Shown here one piece after another: positions 25,237-33,393 of a stretch of 64,000 nt of DNA (position 1 is its first letter; every line of letters starts with the position of its first letter). The notes under the pieces are model-generated. The model was not told the DNA's origin and searched no databases. It was given only the letters and a program-made list of their open reading frames with translations. Both the position numbers and the translations under genes were made by a program. Location of the stretch: positions 4,588,001-4,652,000 of the forward strand of contig NZ_CP059973.1 of NCBI RefSeq assembly GCF_009193295.2. Direction: 5' to 3'. The DNA is from Bacteroides luhongzhouii (GTDB lineage Bacteria; Bacteroidota; Bacteroidia; Bacteroidales; Bacteroidaceae).

Positions 25237-26535
25237 TTACATTTTTCTGTTATCAATCACACGTTTTGCTTTACCTACGCTACGCTCAATGCTGCGAGGC
25301 TCTACCAGTTTCACGTTGACTCCCAATCCAAGTACGCTTTGCAAACGTCCACCCAACTTTTTCTTCAAAGCCAGCATTTTGTTGATTTCATCAGAATAGA
25401 ATTCCGGACGTACTTCAACCTGAAGCTCCATCGTATCGGTATTGTTTTCACGCCCCACTATCAACAGATAATGCGGTTCAAATTCTGCCATTTCAAGGAT
25501 GACAGATTCAATCTGTGTCGGGAATACGTTCACACCACGGATAATCATCATATCATCACTGCGTCCCAAAATACGATCCATACGTACTAATGTACGACCG
25601 CAAGAACATTTATCATGATGCAAGGCAGTCAAATCACGCGTACGGTAACGGAGCAACGGCATCCCCTCTTTGGTCAGGTGGGTAAACACCAGCTCGCCCG
25701 TTTGTCCCGGCTCAACCGGTTGCAATGTATTCGGATCGATAATTTCCGGGAAATAATGGTCTTCATTCAAGTGAGTACCATTCTGACATTCGCACTCGTA
25801 ACCGACACCCGGTCCGGCAATCTCACTCAACCCATAAATATCGTATGCTTTGATTCCCAATTTCTCTTCAATTTCATGACGCATATTTTCCGTCCAAGGT
25901 TCCGCACCGAACGCACCGGCTTTCAGTTGAAATTCTTCACGCGGCAAACCGGAATCTTTGATTGCATCTGCCAGATAAAGCGCATAAGAAGGAGTGCAAC
26001 AAAGCACTGTCGACCCGAAATCATGCATCAAGGTGATCTGTTTTTCTGTATTGCCACTGGACATCGGAATAACAGAAGCGCCGATATTCTCGGCTCCGGC
26101 ATGTGCCCCCAGTCCGCCCGTAAACAGTCCGTATCCGTATGATACCTGAAAAATATCAGAACGGCCCGCTCCGTAAGCGGTAAAAGCACGTGATATACAT
26201 TCCGCCCAAGAAGCCAAGTCCTTGCGGGTATATCCGACAACCGTCGGCTTTCCGGTCGTTCCGGAAGAGGCATGAATACGTACAATCTGGCTCATCGGCA
26301 CGGCACAAAGTCCGAACGGATAATTATCTCTTAAATCATGTTTCGTGGTAAACGGCAGTTTTACAATATCATCAATACTATTGATATCATCGGGAGTTAT
26401 TCCCATTTCCTGCATCTTCTTTCGATAGAAAGGAGTGTTGTGATAGACGTAATCTACAATTTTCTTGAGTCGTATGCTTTGAATCTTGCGAAGACTTTCG
26501 CGGTCCATACACTCAATGCTCTCATTCCAAATCAT
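25237..26535 (-). CDS. paaK: Phenylacetate-CoA ligase
   Basis: 432 residues, cytoplasmic. The adenylate-forming motifs are visible: HASSGTTGKPTVVGYT (P-loop-like, about 90-105), YDIYGLSEIAGPGVG (about 236-250), RTRDLTALHH and the C-terminal hinge RGVNVFPTQIES. Length is typical for PaaK. In anaerobic Bacteroides these enzymes act on aryl acids derived from aromatic amino acids (phenylacetate, indoleacetate), forming the CoA thioester with ATP. It is followed by the ACT protein gene. The indolepyruvate ferredoxin oxidoreductase genes often found nearby are not upstream here; uvrB is. Confidence 0.92.
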   Translation of the reverse strand: MIWNESIECMDRESLRKIQSIRLKKIVDYVYHNTPFYRKKMQEMGITPDDINSIDDIVKLPFTTKHDLRDNYPFGLCAVPMSQIVRIHASSGTTGKPTVVGYTRKDLASWAECISRAFTAYGAGRSDIFQVSYGYGLFTGGLGAHAGAENIGASVIPMSSGNTEKQITLMHDFGSTVLCCTPSYALYLADAIKDSGLPREEFQLKAGAFGAEPWTENMRHEIEEKLGIKAYDIYGLSEIAGPGVGYECECQNGTHLNEDHYFPEIIDPNTLQPVEPGQTGELVFTHLTKEGMPLLRYRTRDLTALHHDKCSCGRTLVRMDRILGRSDDMMIIRGVNVFPTQIESVILEMAEFEPHYLLIVGRENNTDTMELQVEVRPEFYSDEINKMLALKKKLGGRLQSVLGLGVNVKLVEPRSIERSVGKAKRVIDNRKM

Positions 26536-26670
26536 GTGTTTCTGGTATTACTAGTTGTATGAATCTGTTTTTTGATATTAATATGTTGCAAAGTAAAGGA
26601 TTTATTTGGAAAAATGATTTGTTATCTCGATTATTTTACCGAATATTGCTCCACTTTTTAGGATTTAACT

Positions 26671-28701
26671 ATGAATTATGAACTAACATCAGCTTATAAA
26701 CCTACCGGGGATCAGCCGGAAGCGATAGCACAACTGACTGAAGGGGTACTTCAGGGGGTTCCCGCACAGACTTTACTGGGAGTGACCGGGTCGGGAAAAA
26801 CATTTACCATTGCCAATGTGATCGCCAATATCAACAAACCCACGTTGATTTTGAGCCATAACAAGACATTGGCTGCCCAACTCTATAGCGAGTTTAAAGG
26901 ATTCTTCCCCAATAACGCGGTAGAATATTACGTTTCTTACTATGACTATTATCAGCCGGAGGCCTATCTCCCGAGCAGTGATACTTATATAGAGAAAGAT
27001 CTTGCCATCAATGACGAAATCGACAAGCTTCGACTCGCAGCCACTTCTGCCCTACTCTCCGGCCGAAAAGACGTGGTAGTGGTTTCTTCCGTATCTTGCA
27101 TCTACGGTATGGGAAATCCTTCGGACTTCTACAAAAATGTCATTGAAATAGAACGGGGACGGATGATGGACCGTAATGTGTTTTTACGTCGTCTGGTAGA
27201 CAGTTTGTATGTCCGCAATGATATCGACTTGAACCGTGGCAATTTCCGCGTTAAAGGTGATACCGTGGATATCTATCTGGCTTATACCGACAATCTGCTC
27301 CGTGTCACCTTTTGGGGGGATGAGATTGATGGCATAGAAGAGGTAGACCCGATCACAGGAGTCACCATTGCTCCATTCGACGCCTATAAGATTTATCCGG
27401 CCAATTTGTTTATGACGACCAAAGAGGCAACTCTCCGTGCTATCCACGAAATAGAAGATGATCTAACCAAACAAGTGGCATTCTTCGAGTCTATCGGTAA
27501 AGAATATGAAGCCAAACGACTATATGAACGGGTGACTTACGATATGGAAATGATCCGGGAGTTAGGGCATTGCTCCGGAATTGAGAATTATTCCCGTTAT
27601 TTCGACGGTCGTGCTGCCGGCACTCGTCCTTATTGTCTGCTCGATTTCTTTCCGGATGATTTTCTGATTGTCATTGACGAAAGCCACGTAAGTGTACCCC
27701 AAATCCGTGCGATGTACGGAGGAGACCGTGCACGTAAAATCAATCTGGTGGAGTATGGTTTCCGATTGCCTGCGGCTATGGACAACCGTCCGTTGAAATT
27801 CGAAGAGTTTCAGGAAATGGCGAAACAGGTAATTTATGTCAGTGCCACACCGGCAGATTATGAATTGATTCAGTCTGAAGGTATCGTCGTAGAGCAGGTG
27901 ATTCGTCCTACGGGACTGCTTGATCCTGTCATCGAAGTGCGCCCGAGTCTTAATCAGATTGACGACTTAATGGAAGAAATCCAGCTCCGCATTGAAAAGG
28001 AAGAACGCGTACTCGTCACCACACTAACCAAACGAATGGCAGAAGAACTGGCAGAGTATCTTCTTAATAATAATGTAAGATGTAACTATATCCATAGTGA
28101 TGTTGATACATTGGAACGTGTGAAGATTATGGATGATCTCCGGCAAGGAATCTATGATGTGCTTATCGGAGTCAACCTGCTCCGTGAGGGACTCGATCTT
28201 CCGGAAGTGTCGCTCGTTGCTATTCTTGACGCTGACAAAGAAGGATTCCTCCGCTCCCACCGTTCGCTGACGCAAACCGCAGGACGTGCTGCCCGTAATG
28301 TAAACGGCAAGGTAATCATGTATGCGGACAGAATGACGGATAGCATGAAACTGACGATTGACGAAACCAATCGCCGCCGCGAAAAACAGTTGGCATACAA
28401 TGAAGCAAACGGAATTACTCCGCAACAGATTAAAAAGGCCAGAAACTTGTCGGTATTCGGTAATGCAAAAGAGGCGGATGAACTGCTAAAAGAAAAACAT
28501 GCTTATGTAGAACCTTCTACTCCGAACATTGCAGCAGATCCGGTAGTGCAGTATATGAGTAAAGCGCAAATGGAAAAGAGTATCGAACGTACTCGCAAAC
28601 TGATGCAAGAAGCAGCCAAGAAACTCGAATTTATTGAAGCTGCACAATACCGTGACGAGTTGTTGAAACTGGAAGATTTGATGAAAGAGAAATGGGGGTA
28701 A
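26671..28701 (+). CDS. uvrB: Excinuclease ABC subunit UvrB
   Basis: 676 residues. Helicase motifs and the beta-hairpin are clear: Walker A GVTGSGKTFT (about 39-48), the beta-hairpin region YYVSYYDYYQPEAYLPSSDTYIEKD, the DESH motif in VIDESHVSVPQ and motif VI TAGRAARNVNGK. The C-terminal UVR domain (LMQEAAKKLEFIEAAQYRDEL) binds UvrC. It scans damaged DNA, cooperating with UvrA (16984-19815). The gene is transcribed alone, opposite to paaK. No frameshift or unusual codon use is evident. Confidence 0.96.
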   Translation: MNYELTSAYKPTGDQPEAIAQLTEGVLQGVPAQTLLGVTGSGKTFTIANVIANINKPTLILSHNKTLAAQLYSEFKGFFPNNAVEYYVSYYDYYQPEAYLPSSDTYIEKDLAINDEIDKLRLAATSALLSGRKDVVVVSSVSCIYGMGNPSDFYKNVIEIERGRMMDRNVFLRRLVDSLYVRNDIDLNRGNFRVKGDTVDIYLAYTDNLLRVTFWGDEIDGIEEVDPITGVTIAPFDAYKIYPANLFMTTKEATLRAIHEIEDDLTKQVAFFESIGKEYEAKRLYERVTYDMEMIRELGHCSGIENYSRYFDGRAAGTRPYCLLDFFPDDFLIVIDESHVSVPQIRAMYGGDRARKINLVEYGFRLPAAMDNRPLKFEEFQEMAKQVIYVSATPADYELIQSEGIVVEQVIRPTGLLDPVIEVRPSLNQIDDLMEEIQLRIEKEERVLVTTLTKRMAEELAEYLLNNNVRCNYIHSDVDTLERVKIMDDLRQGIYDVLIGVNLLREGLDLPEVSLVAILDADKEGFLRSHRSLTQTAGRAARNVNGKVIMYADRMTDSMKLTIDETNRRREKQLAYNEANGITPQQIKKARNLSVFGNAKEADELLKEKHAYVEPSTPNIAADPVVQYMSKAQMEKSIERTRKLMQEAAKKLEFIEAAQYRDELLKLEDLMKEKWG

Positions 28702-28821
28702 AAACTCCCACTCTTCATATCTTACACAATGATTGTCAAAGGTTGAAACTCTTAACAAAACTGTAACACAGGATTCAATCTATTAATTAGTGTTATAAAA
28801 ACACCAATTAGTAGCTGATAA

Positions 28822-28852
28822 TTTGCAAAGTTGCCGGAACTCCGTATCTTTG
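28822..28852 (+). promoter_or_regulatory. Full -33/-7 promoter of short RNA copy 1
   Basis: TTTG (28822-28825), 19-bp spacer, then TATCTTTG (28845-28852): an exact Bacteroidota promoter. Copy 2 has the same boxes and the same spacing at 29891-29921. Confidence 0.75.
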
Positions 28853-28857
28853 CATTG

Positions 28858-28920
28858 TGTTTTTCATAGTATTAGATTTAAGGTTAACAAAGGTTGGAGC
28901 AAGGCGTTGCTCCTTTTTTT
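28858..28920 (+). ncRNA. Short RNA gene, copy 1
   Basis: Predicted 63-nt RNA starting about 6 nt after the -7 box and ending in a Rho-independent terminator: stem GGAGCAA/TTGCTCC (28896-28902, 28907-28913) and seven Ts. No coding frame. A second copy at 29927-29989 is nearly identical over about 85 bp that include the -7 box, with 2 differences seen. The copies bracket the SGNH hydrolase gene. Multicopy short-RNA families are known in Bacteroides (I recall a paralogous family called FopS); whether this belongs there I cannot check. Start and ends are inferred. Confidence 0.6.
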
Positions 28921-29043
28921 ATGTCTATACGTCATCTAAAACCTTTTCAACAACTATATCCATAGAAGTGCACATTCACAATAAATGCTGCCCAACTTTA
29001 TTATCAGACAGCATTTATATTTCAAAATTTACATCAATAAACC

Positions 29044-29745
29044 TTAGAGCGATTTCTCTATCGCACTCTTAATCAACGGCTCCATAATATCATACCCCTC
29101 GCCTGTCGGATGAACTCCATCTTTAGTATATTGGGGATTCAAGGCCTGATTTTCATCCACCATTGCCTTATAATAATTAACAAACGGAATTTTATTAGCT
29201 TTTGCATAAGCCTCAATCCGATCATTTAAAGATTTAATTTTCTGTGGAACATCTTTTATTTCCATTCTCCATTTAAATGCAGCGGCAGGCAATACAGAAG
29301 TCAGAATCACTTTTATCTTATTTGCTTTTGCCAATTCTGTCATAGAAACGATGTTTCCAAATGTATAATCTTCATTATAAGTTTGTGTATTTTCGGCGAC
29401 ATCATTGGTTCCGGCATTAATCACCACTAAAGCAGGAGAAAGATTAATCACATCTTCCCGAAAACGCAACAAGAATTGATAGGAAGTCTGCCCACTGATT
29501 CCACGACCGATGTAACCGTTTGATTTGAAAAAGTCCGGATGAGTACGTACCCACCCTTCCGTAATGGAATTTCCCAGAAAAATAACCCGTTTGTCTTTCT
29601 TTGTCGCCTGTGGAAGTGCGGCATTTTGTTTTGAATAACGAGCTAAATTTCCAAAATCATTTTTCTGTGCATAGCTTTCTCCTATTGAGAAACTCAAGCA
29701 AACAATAGCCAATAACATCCATTGGCTCAATCTTCTTTTATCCAT
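29044..29745 (-). CDS. Secreted SGNH/GDSL hydrolase
   Basis: 233 residues from the ATG at 29745; this start gives a signal peptide (MDKRRLSQWMLLAIVCLSFS ... SYAQ). The SGNH blocks are present: FLGNSITEGW with the nucleophilic Ser (block I), GRGISGQTS (block II), NAGTNDVAEN (block III) and DGVHPTGEGYDIM (block V, with Asp and His). Such enzymes are esterases, often carbohydrate acetyl esterases. The upstream open frame extends 20 codons, but the -7 box at 29781-29788 lies in it. The gene stands alone between the two short RNA copies. Confidence 0.88.
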   Translation of the reverse strand: MDKRRLSQWMLLAIVCLSFSIGESYAQKNDFGNLARYSKQNAALPQATKKDKRVIFLGNSITEGWVRTHPDFFKSNGYIGRGISGQTSYQFLLRFREDVINLSPALVVINAGTNDVAENTQTYNEDYTFGNIVSMTELAKANKIKVILTSVLPAAAFKWRMEIKDVPQKIKSLNDRIEAYAKANKIPFVNYYKAMVDENQALNPQYTKDGVHPTGEGYDIMEPLIKSAIEKSL

Positions 29746-29780
29746 GTTTATATTAAGTATTAGTAATATGATATTTTGCA

Positions 29781-29788
29781 CAAAGATA
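29781..29788 (-). promoter_or_regulatory. -7 box of the SGNH hydrolase gene
   Basis: TATCTTTG on the minus strand, 35 bp before the start at 29745. Confidence 0.55.
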
Positions 29789-29890
29789 AAAAAAACTCCA
29801 TACATAGACGCCCAAAATATCGAATAACCGTTAAGACGAAAGATATTTTTCTTAATCTATGTTATATAACATGCTATTTTACTTGGATTA

Positions 29891-29921
29891 TTTGCTAATT
29901 TCCCAATAGTCCGTATCTTTG
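29891..29921 (+). promoter_or_regulatory. Full -33/-7 promoter of short RNA copy 2
   Basis: TTTG (29891-29894), 19-bp spacer, TATCTTTG (29914-29921). Boxes and spacing are as for copy 1, while the spacer sequence itself differs except close to the -7 box. Confidence 0.75.
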
Positions 29922-29926
29922 CAATG

Positions 29927-29989
29927 TGTTTTTCATAGTATTAGATTTAAGGTTAACAAAGGTTGGAGCAAGGCGTTGCTCCTTTTTTT
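29927..29989 (+). ncRNA. Short RNA gene, copy 2
   Basis: Same 63-nt predicted RNA and terminator (stem arms 29965-29971 and 29976-29982, then seven Ts) as copy 1, offset by 1069 bp. Visible differences are A for T at 29924, before the transcript, and C for T at 29993, after the terminator, so the transcripts themselves look identical. It ends about 100 bp upstream of the KilA-N gene. Confidence 0.6.
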
Positions 29990-30092
29990 ATGCCTATATA
30001 TTAGAAGTGAGTTTAACATACCTTGAATAAAAAGTGATATATACGTTTCTTTATTCCCAAATATAACTTTACCTTTACTGAAAAATCAGAAT

Positions 30093-30899
30093 ATGGCAAA
30101 GATTACAGTTCAGACCACAGACGTTACTATCTTAAAGATCAACGATACAGATTATATTTCTTTAACCGACATAGCTAAATACAAGACAACAGATACTAAT
30201 ACTGTTATTGCCAACTGGCTACGTAATAGAATGACTATTGAATATCTAGGATTATGGGAAATATTATATAACCCCCATTTTAAACCCCTCGAATTCGAGG
30301 GGTTTAGAAAAGAAGCAGGTTTAAATGCATTCACTCTTTCTCCTCAAAAATGGATAGAAACGACCTGTGCTATTGGACTCATATCCAAATCCGGAAGATA
30401 TGGCGGCACTTTTGCTCACAAAGATATTGCATTCAAATTTGCAAGTTGGATTTCTGTTGAATTTGAGTTATATATAGTAAAAGAATTCCAACGTCTCAAA
30501 GAGCAAGAGCAAGCTCAAATTGGTTGGTCAGCAAAGCGAGAACTATCTAAAATTAATTATCATATTCATACTGATGCAATCAAGCAGCATCTTATCCCTC
30601 AAGAAATCACTCCACAGCAAGCATCCATGATTTATGCCAGCGAAGCTGATATCCTTAATGTAGCCATGTTTGGAATGACAGCCTTAGAATGGCGTGATAC
30701 ACACCCTAATTTAAAAGGTAATATTCGTGATTATGCCTCAATCAATGAACTTATCTGCTTATCAAACATGGAAAATTTAAATGCCGTTTTCATAAATGAA
30801 GGTTTGACACCCAAAGACAGACTTATCAAATTAAATCAAATAGCAATTCAACAAATGAGCATACTAGAAGATATCAAAAATAAAAAGTTATTGAAATAA
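30093..30899 (+). CDS. KilA-N domain protein
   Basis: 268 residues, cytoplasmic. The N-terminal part (about 1-125) is a KilA-N DNA-binding domain: DTDYISLTDIAKYK, VIANWLRNRMTIEYLGLWE, GTFAHKDIAFKFASWISVEFELYIVKEFQRL. The C-terminal half is helical (KRELSKINYHIHTDAIKQHL, ASINELICLSNMENLNAVF). KilA-N domains come from phages and large DNA viruses and are widespread in bacterial chromosomes. The gene ends 3 bp before the AlaX-like gene. A perfect 26-bp palindrome lies inside it at 30281-30306. No phage genes are nearby, so a phage origin is ancient or only of the domain. Confidence 0.85.
   Translation: MAKITVQTTDVTILKINDTDYISLTDIAKYKTTDTNTVIANWLRNRMTIEYLGLWEILYNPHFKPLEFEGFRKEAGLNAFTLSPQKWIETTCAIGLISKSGRYGGTFAHKDIAFKFASWISVEFELYIVKEFQRLKEQEQAQIGWSAKRELSKINYHIHTDAIKQHLIPQEITPQQASMIYASEADILNVAMFGMTALEWRDTHPNLKGNIRDYASINELICLSNMENLNAVFINEGLTPKDRLIKLNQIAIQQMSILEDIKNKKLLK
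30281..30306. repeat. Perfect 26-bp palindrome inside the KilA-N gene
   Basis: Centre GAATTC, arms TAAACCCCTC and its complement. It codes for part of HFKPLEFEGFRK, a conserved KilA-N segment, so the palindrome may be a by-product of codon choice; in mRNA it would form a very stable hairpin. Confidence 0.75.
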
Positions 30900-30902
30900 T
30901 TT

Positions 30903-31379
30903 ATGGAACAACAAATTCAACTCAACGACCACAACAAGCAGGAGTATCCTCCTATGCATACAGCAGAGCATCTACTCAACGCAACCATGGTGAAAGCCTT
31001 CGGTTGCCCGCGTTCCCGCAATGCCCACATCGAAAGAAAAAAGAGCAAATGTGACTATATACTTTCCTCATGTCCGACAGCAGAACAAATCCAGTCAATT
31101 GAAGAGATGGTAAATGAAGCAATTGATCAAAACCTACCTGTGACTGTTGAGTATATGACACACGAACAGGCCAAAGACATCGTAGATTTAAGCAAACTAC
31201 CTGCTAACGCAAGTCCTACCCTTCGCATTGTCCGCATTGGAGATTATGACGCCTGTGCCTGTATCGGATTGCATGTATCAAATACTTCTGAAATGGGAAC
31301 TTTCAAAATCATTAGCTATGACTATGACAAAGAAAGGCAAACATTAAGAATGAGATTCAAACTAATCGAGAAGAAATAG
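30903..31379 (+). CDS. AlaX-like stand-alone tRNA-editing domain
   Basis: 158 residues, cytoplasmic. The zinc and catalytic motifs of the second additional domain of alanyl/threonyl-tRNA synthetases are present: HTAEH (His19, His23) and CIGLH (Cys120, His124, preceded by Cys118). ERKKSKCDY and IEEMVNEAI are family-like. Stand-alone AlaX proteins hydrolyse mischarged tRNA(Ala) (Ser- or Gly-tRNA). It lies 3 bp after the KilA-N gene, so they are co-transcribed; why is unclear. The substrate is by family inference. Confidence 0.82.
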   Translation: MEQQIQLNDHNKQEYPPMHTAEHLLNATMVKAFGCPRSRNAHIERKKSKCDYILSSCPTAEQIQSIEEMVNEAIDQNLPVTVEYMTHEQAKDIVDLSKLPANASPTLRIVRIGDYDACACIGLHVSNTSEMGTFKIISYDYDKERQTLRMRFKLIEKK

Positions 31380-31503
31380 ACATATTATCAAATTAATATC
31401 TATCTTATATAAAATAAATAAAAACAGGATACATTTTGTCATCATCATTGCAAAATTGGCATTATTATAATGACAAATAGACAATTTTAGTCTCAAAAAT
31501 CAC

Positions 31504-31520
31504 TTGGCATAAGGTTTGCA
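31504..31520 (+). promoter_or_regulatory. Sigma-54 promoter of hsp20
   Basis: TTGGCATAAGGTTTGCA matches the sigma-54 consensus TGGCACG-N4-TTGCA with the GG and GC doublets exactly 12 bp apart. It would start transcription at about 31530, giving a leader of roughly 120 nt with an ACCGG/CCGGT hairpin. AGGAG at 31638-31642 stands 9 bp before the hsp20 ATG. Confidence 0.75.
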
Positions 31521-31651
31521 CTTATAGAAGCGAACAACGGTTCGAGAGCGGATGACGGAAACCGGGAAAACCGGTAACCACCAGAAGTGAAAATACCGAA
31601 GTTCAAGAATAATTAACTGAATGTTTAACTTAAAGATAGGAGACTAAAATT

Positions 31652-32080
31652 ATGATGCCTGTTAGAAGAACTCAAAGTTGGTTACCAAGTATCTTTAATG
31701 ATTTCTTTGATAACGATTGGATGGTAAAAGCAAATGCTACTGCACCTGCAATTAATGTTTTGGAAACAGAAAAAGAATACAAAGTGGAATTGGCTGCTCC
31801 GGGTATGACGAAGGATGATTTCAATGTTCGCATTGATGAAGATAATAACCTCGTTATCAGCATGGAGAAGAAGACTGAAAACAAGGAGGAAAAGAAAGAC
31901 GGTCGCTATCTGCGTCGCGAATTCTCATACTCTAAGTTTCAACAAACAATGATTCTACCGGATAATGTAGACAAAGAGAAAATTGCTGCATCTGTAGAAC
32001 ATGGCGTTCTAAATATCGAACTTCCGAAACTCTCTGAAGAAGAAGTAAAGAAGCCAAATAGACAAATCGAAATAAAGTAA
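31652..32080 (+). CDS. Small heat-shock protein Hsp20
   Basis: 142 residues, cytoplasmic. The alpha-crystallin domain spans about 30-135: ATAPAINVLETEKEYKVELAAPGMTKDDF, then IDEDNNLVISMEKK and the typical REFSYSKFQQTMILPDNVD; a C-terminal IxI-like motif (RQIEIK) closes the protein. Hsp20 proteins hold unfolded proteins for refolding. The gene is alone between a sigma-54 promoter and a strong terminator. A first ATG pair (MM) makes two adjacent starts possible. The leader of about 120 nt is long for the genus. Confidence 0.92.
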   Translation: MMPVRRTQSWLPSIFNDFFDNDWMVKANATAPAINVLETEKEYKVELAAPGMTKDDFNVRIDEDNNLVISMEKKTENKEEKKDGRYLRREFSYSKFQQTMILPDNVDKEKIAASVEHGVLNIELPKLSEEEVKKPNRQIEIK

Positions 32081-32126
32081 TACAGTAACCACTTACTATT
32101 CACCGGAGACGGTGATGAAAAGGATC

Positions 32127-32168
32127 AAAAACAGCTCTCTCCCTTAAAGGGAAACGAGCTGTTTTTTT
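32127..32168 (+). terminator. Terminator of hsp20
   Basis: Arms AAAAACAGCTC (32127-32137) and GAGCTGTTTTT (32156-32166) with seven Ts. It also faces the end of the efflux operon at 32202. Confidence 0.85.
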
Positions 32169-32201
32169 ATTGTCTTTGCAGGCAATGCCGCCTTATTATC
32201 T

Positions 32202-33317
32202 TCAGTTGTTCTTCCGATAACTAATTACCGCCCAACTATTAAACACGACTGCAAAAAGCAACAATATTCCGAACTGCGGCAGCAAATCAAAGAAACCACT
32301 CCCCTTCAGATATATCATTCGCATCACCTCCATAAAATACCTCAAAGGATTGAATATCGTTATTATTTGTGCCCATTCCGGCATGCTGCTAATGGGGGTA
32401 AACAAACCGCTCATCAAAATCACCACCAACAAACAGAACCACATAACAAACATTGCTTGCTGCATCGTTGCTGAATAGTTGGAAACGACAAGTCCGAAAC
32501 CGGACATCACCAGAACAAAAAGAACCGCGAAAAAGTAAATCAACAGAAAATGTCCGACAGGTGCTATGCCATAAATTAACCAAGCTAATATGAAACACAC
32601 CGTCAGCACTAAAAAACCAATCAGCCAATAAGGCAAGAGTTTTGCCAGAATAAAAACAAACTTCGGAACCGGAGTCACATTGATTTGCTCTATTGTCCCC
32701 ACTTCCTTCTCGCTAACCACATTCAATGCAGGCAAGAAACCACAAATCAAAGTCAACAACATGACCATCAATGCCGGAATCATATAGAGCTTATAGTTCA
32801 GATTCGGATTAAACAATCCCTGCGTATCAACCTGTATGGAAGGGAAAGCGCCGGAAACGGTAGCTGTTTCGGGATGTTCCGAACGTAGTTCGACTGCATA
32901 ATCATTAATGATAGAAGATAAATAAGAACTGCCCAGACCGCCTTTTGTTCCATTCACGGCATTGGCTGCTATCAATACATGAGCATCCTCTCCATTCATC
33001 CAGTCCCGTTCCAAGTGCCTCGGAATTTCCATCACAATATCCGCCGTTCCAATTTCAATGTTTCGAAGACCTTCTTCATACGAGGCCGGTATTTCTACCA
33101 AGCGAAAGTAAGTGGAGGCAGCAATCTTATTCACTAAACGTTGCGAAATAGCGGAATGGTCATTATCCACAATATTCAGCTGTATATTCTTGATTTCCAG
33201 ATTTACCGCCCAAGGCATCAATAGCATAATCATGCACGGAAATACAAGAATCAATTTCGGAAGAAACGAATTGCGAAGCAATTGTTTAAACTCTTTTTCT
33301 ATCAGGAACTTTATCAT
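32202..33317 (-). CDS. ABC-2 type transporter permease (second of the pair)
   Basis: 371 residues from the ATG at 33317. One N-terminal transmembrane segment (LPKLILVFPCMIMLLMPW), a periplasmic domain of about 140 residues, then five C-terminal membrane segments starting with LYMIPALMVMLLTLICGFL. VVSEKEVGTIEQINVTPV is the conserved cytoplasmic loop of the YhhJ/YbhR-like ABC-2 permeases. It is the last gene of the efflux operon; the previous gene ends 76 bp upstream. The open frame extends 10 codons upstream without support. Confidence 0.9.
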   Translation of the reverse strand: MIKFLIEKEFKQLLRNSFLPKLILVFPCMIMLLMPWAVNLEIKNIQLNIVDNDHSAISQRLVNKIAASTYFRLVEIPASYEEGLRNIEIGTADIVMEIPRHLERDWMNGEDAHVLIAANAVNGTKGGLGSSYLSSIINDYAVELRSEHPETATVSGAFPSIQVDTQGLFNPNLNYKLYMIPALMVMLLTLICGFLPALNVVSEKEVGTIEQINVTPVPKFVFILAKLLPYWLIGFLVLTVCFILAWLIYGIAPVGHFLLIYFFAVLFVLVMSGFGLVVSNYSATMQQAMFVMWFCLLVVILMSGLFTPISSMPEWAQIITIFNPLRYFMEVMRMIYLKGSGFFDLLPQFGILLLFAVVFNSWAVISYRKNN

Positions 33318-33393
33318 AAATAATTCTTCAGTTGGCCAATGTACCAATTGACATGCAGGATAGCACAGTCAATTGACATATCAACATATTATA

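Noticed and set aside
28858..28930. Leader peptide gene in the short RNA
   Set aside because: The only ATG is after the terminator stem, so no frame fits inside the transcript.
30093..30899. Prophage remnant because of the KilA-N domain
   Set aside because: No integrase, capsid, tail or attachment repeats around it; KilA-N alone is not enough.
31521..31600. tRNA-like sequence in the hsp20 leader (GGTTCGAG, CCACCA)
   Set aside because: No acceptor stem or anticodon arm can be drawn; it is a leader with a small hairpin.
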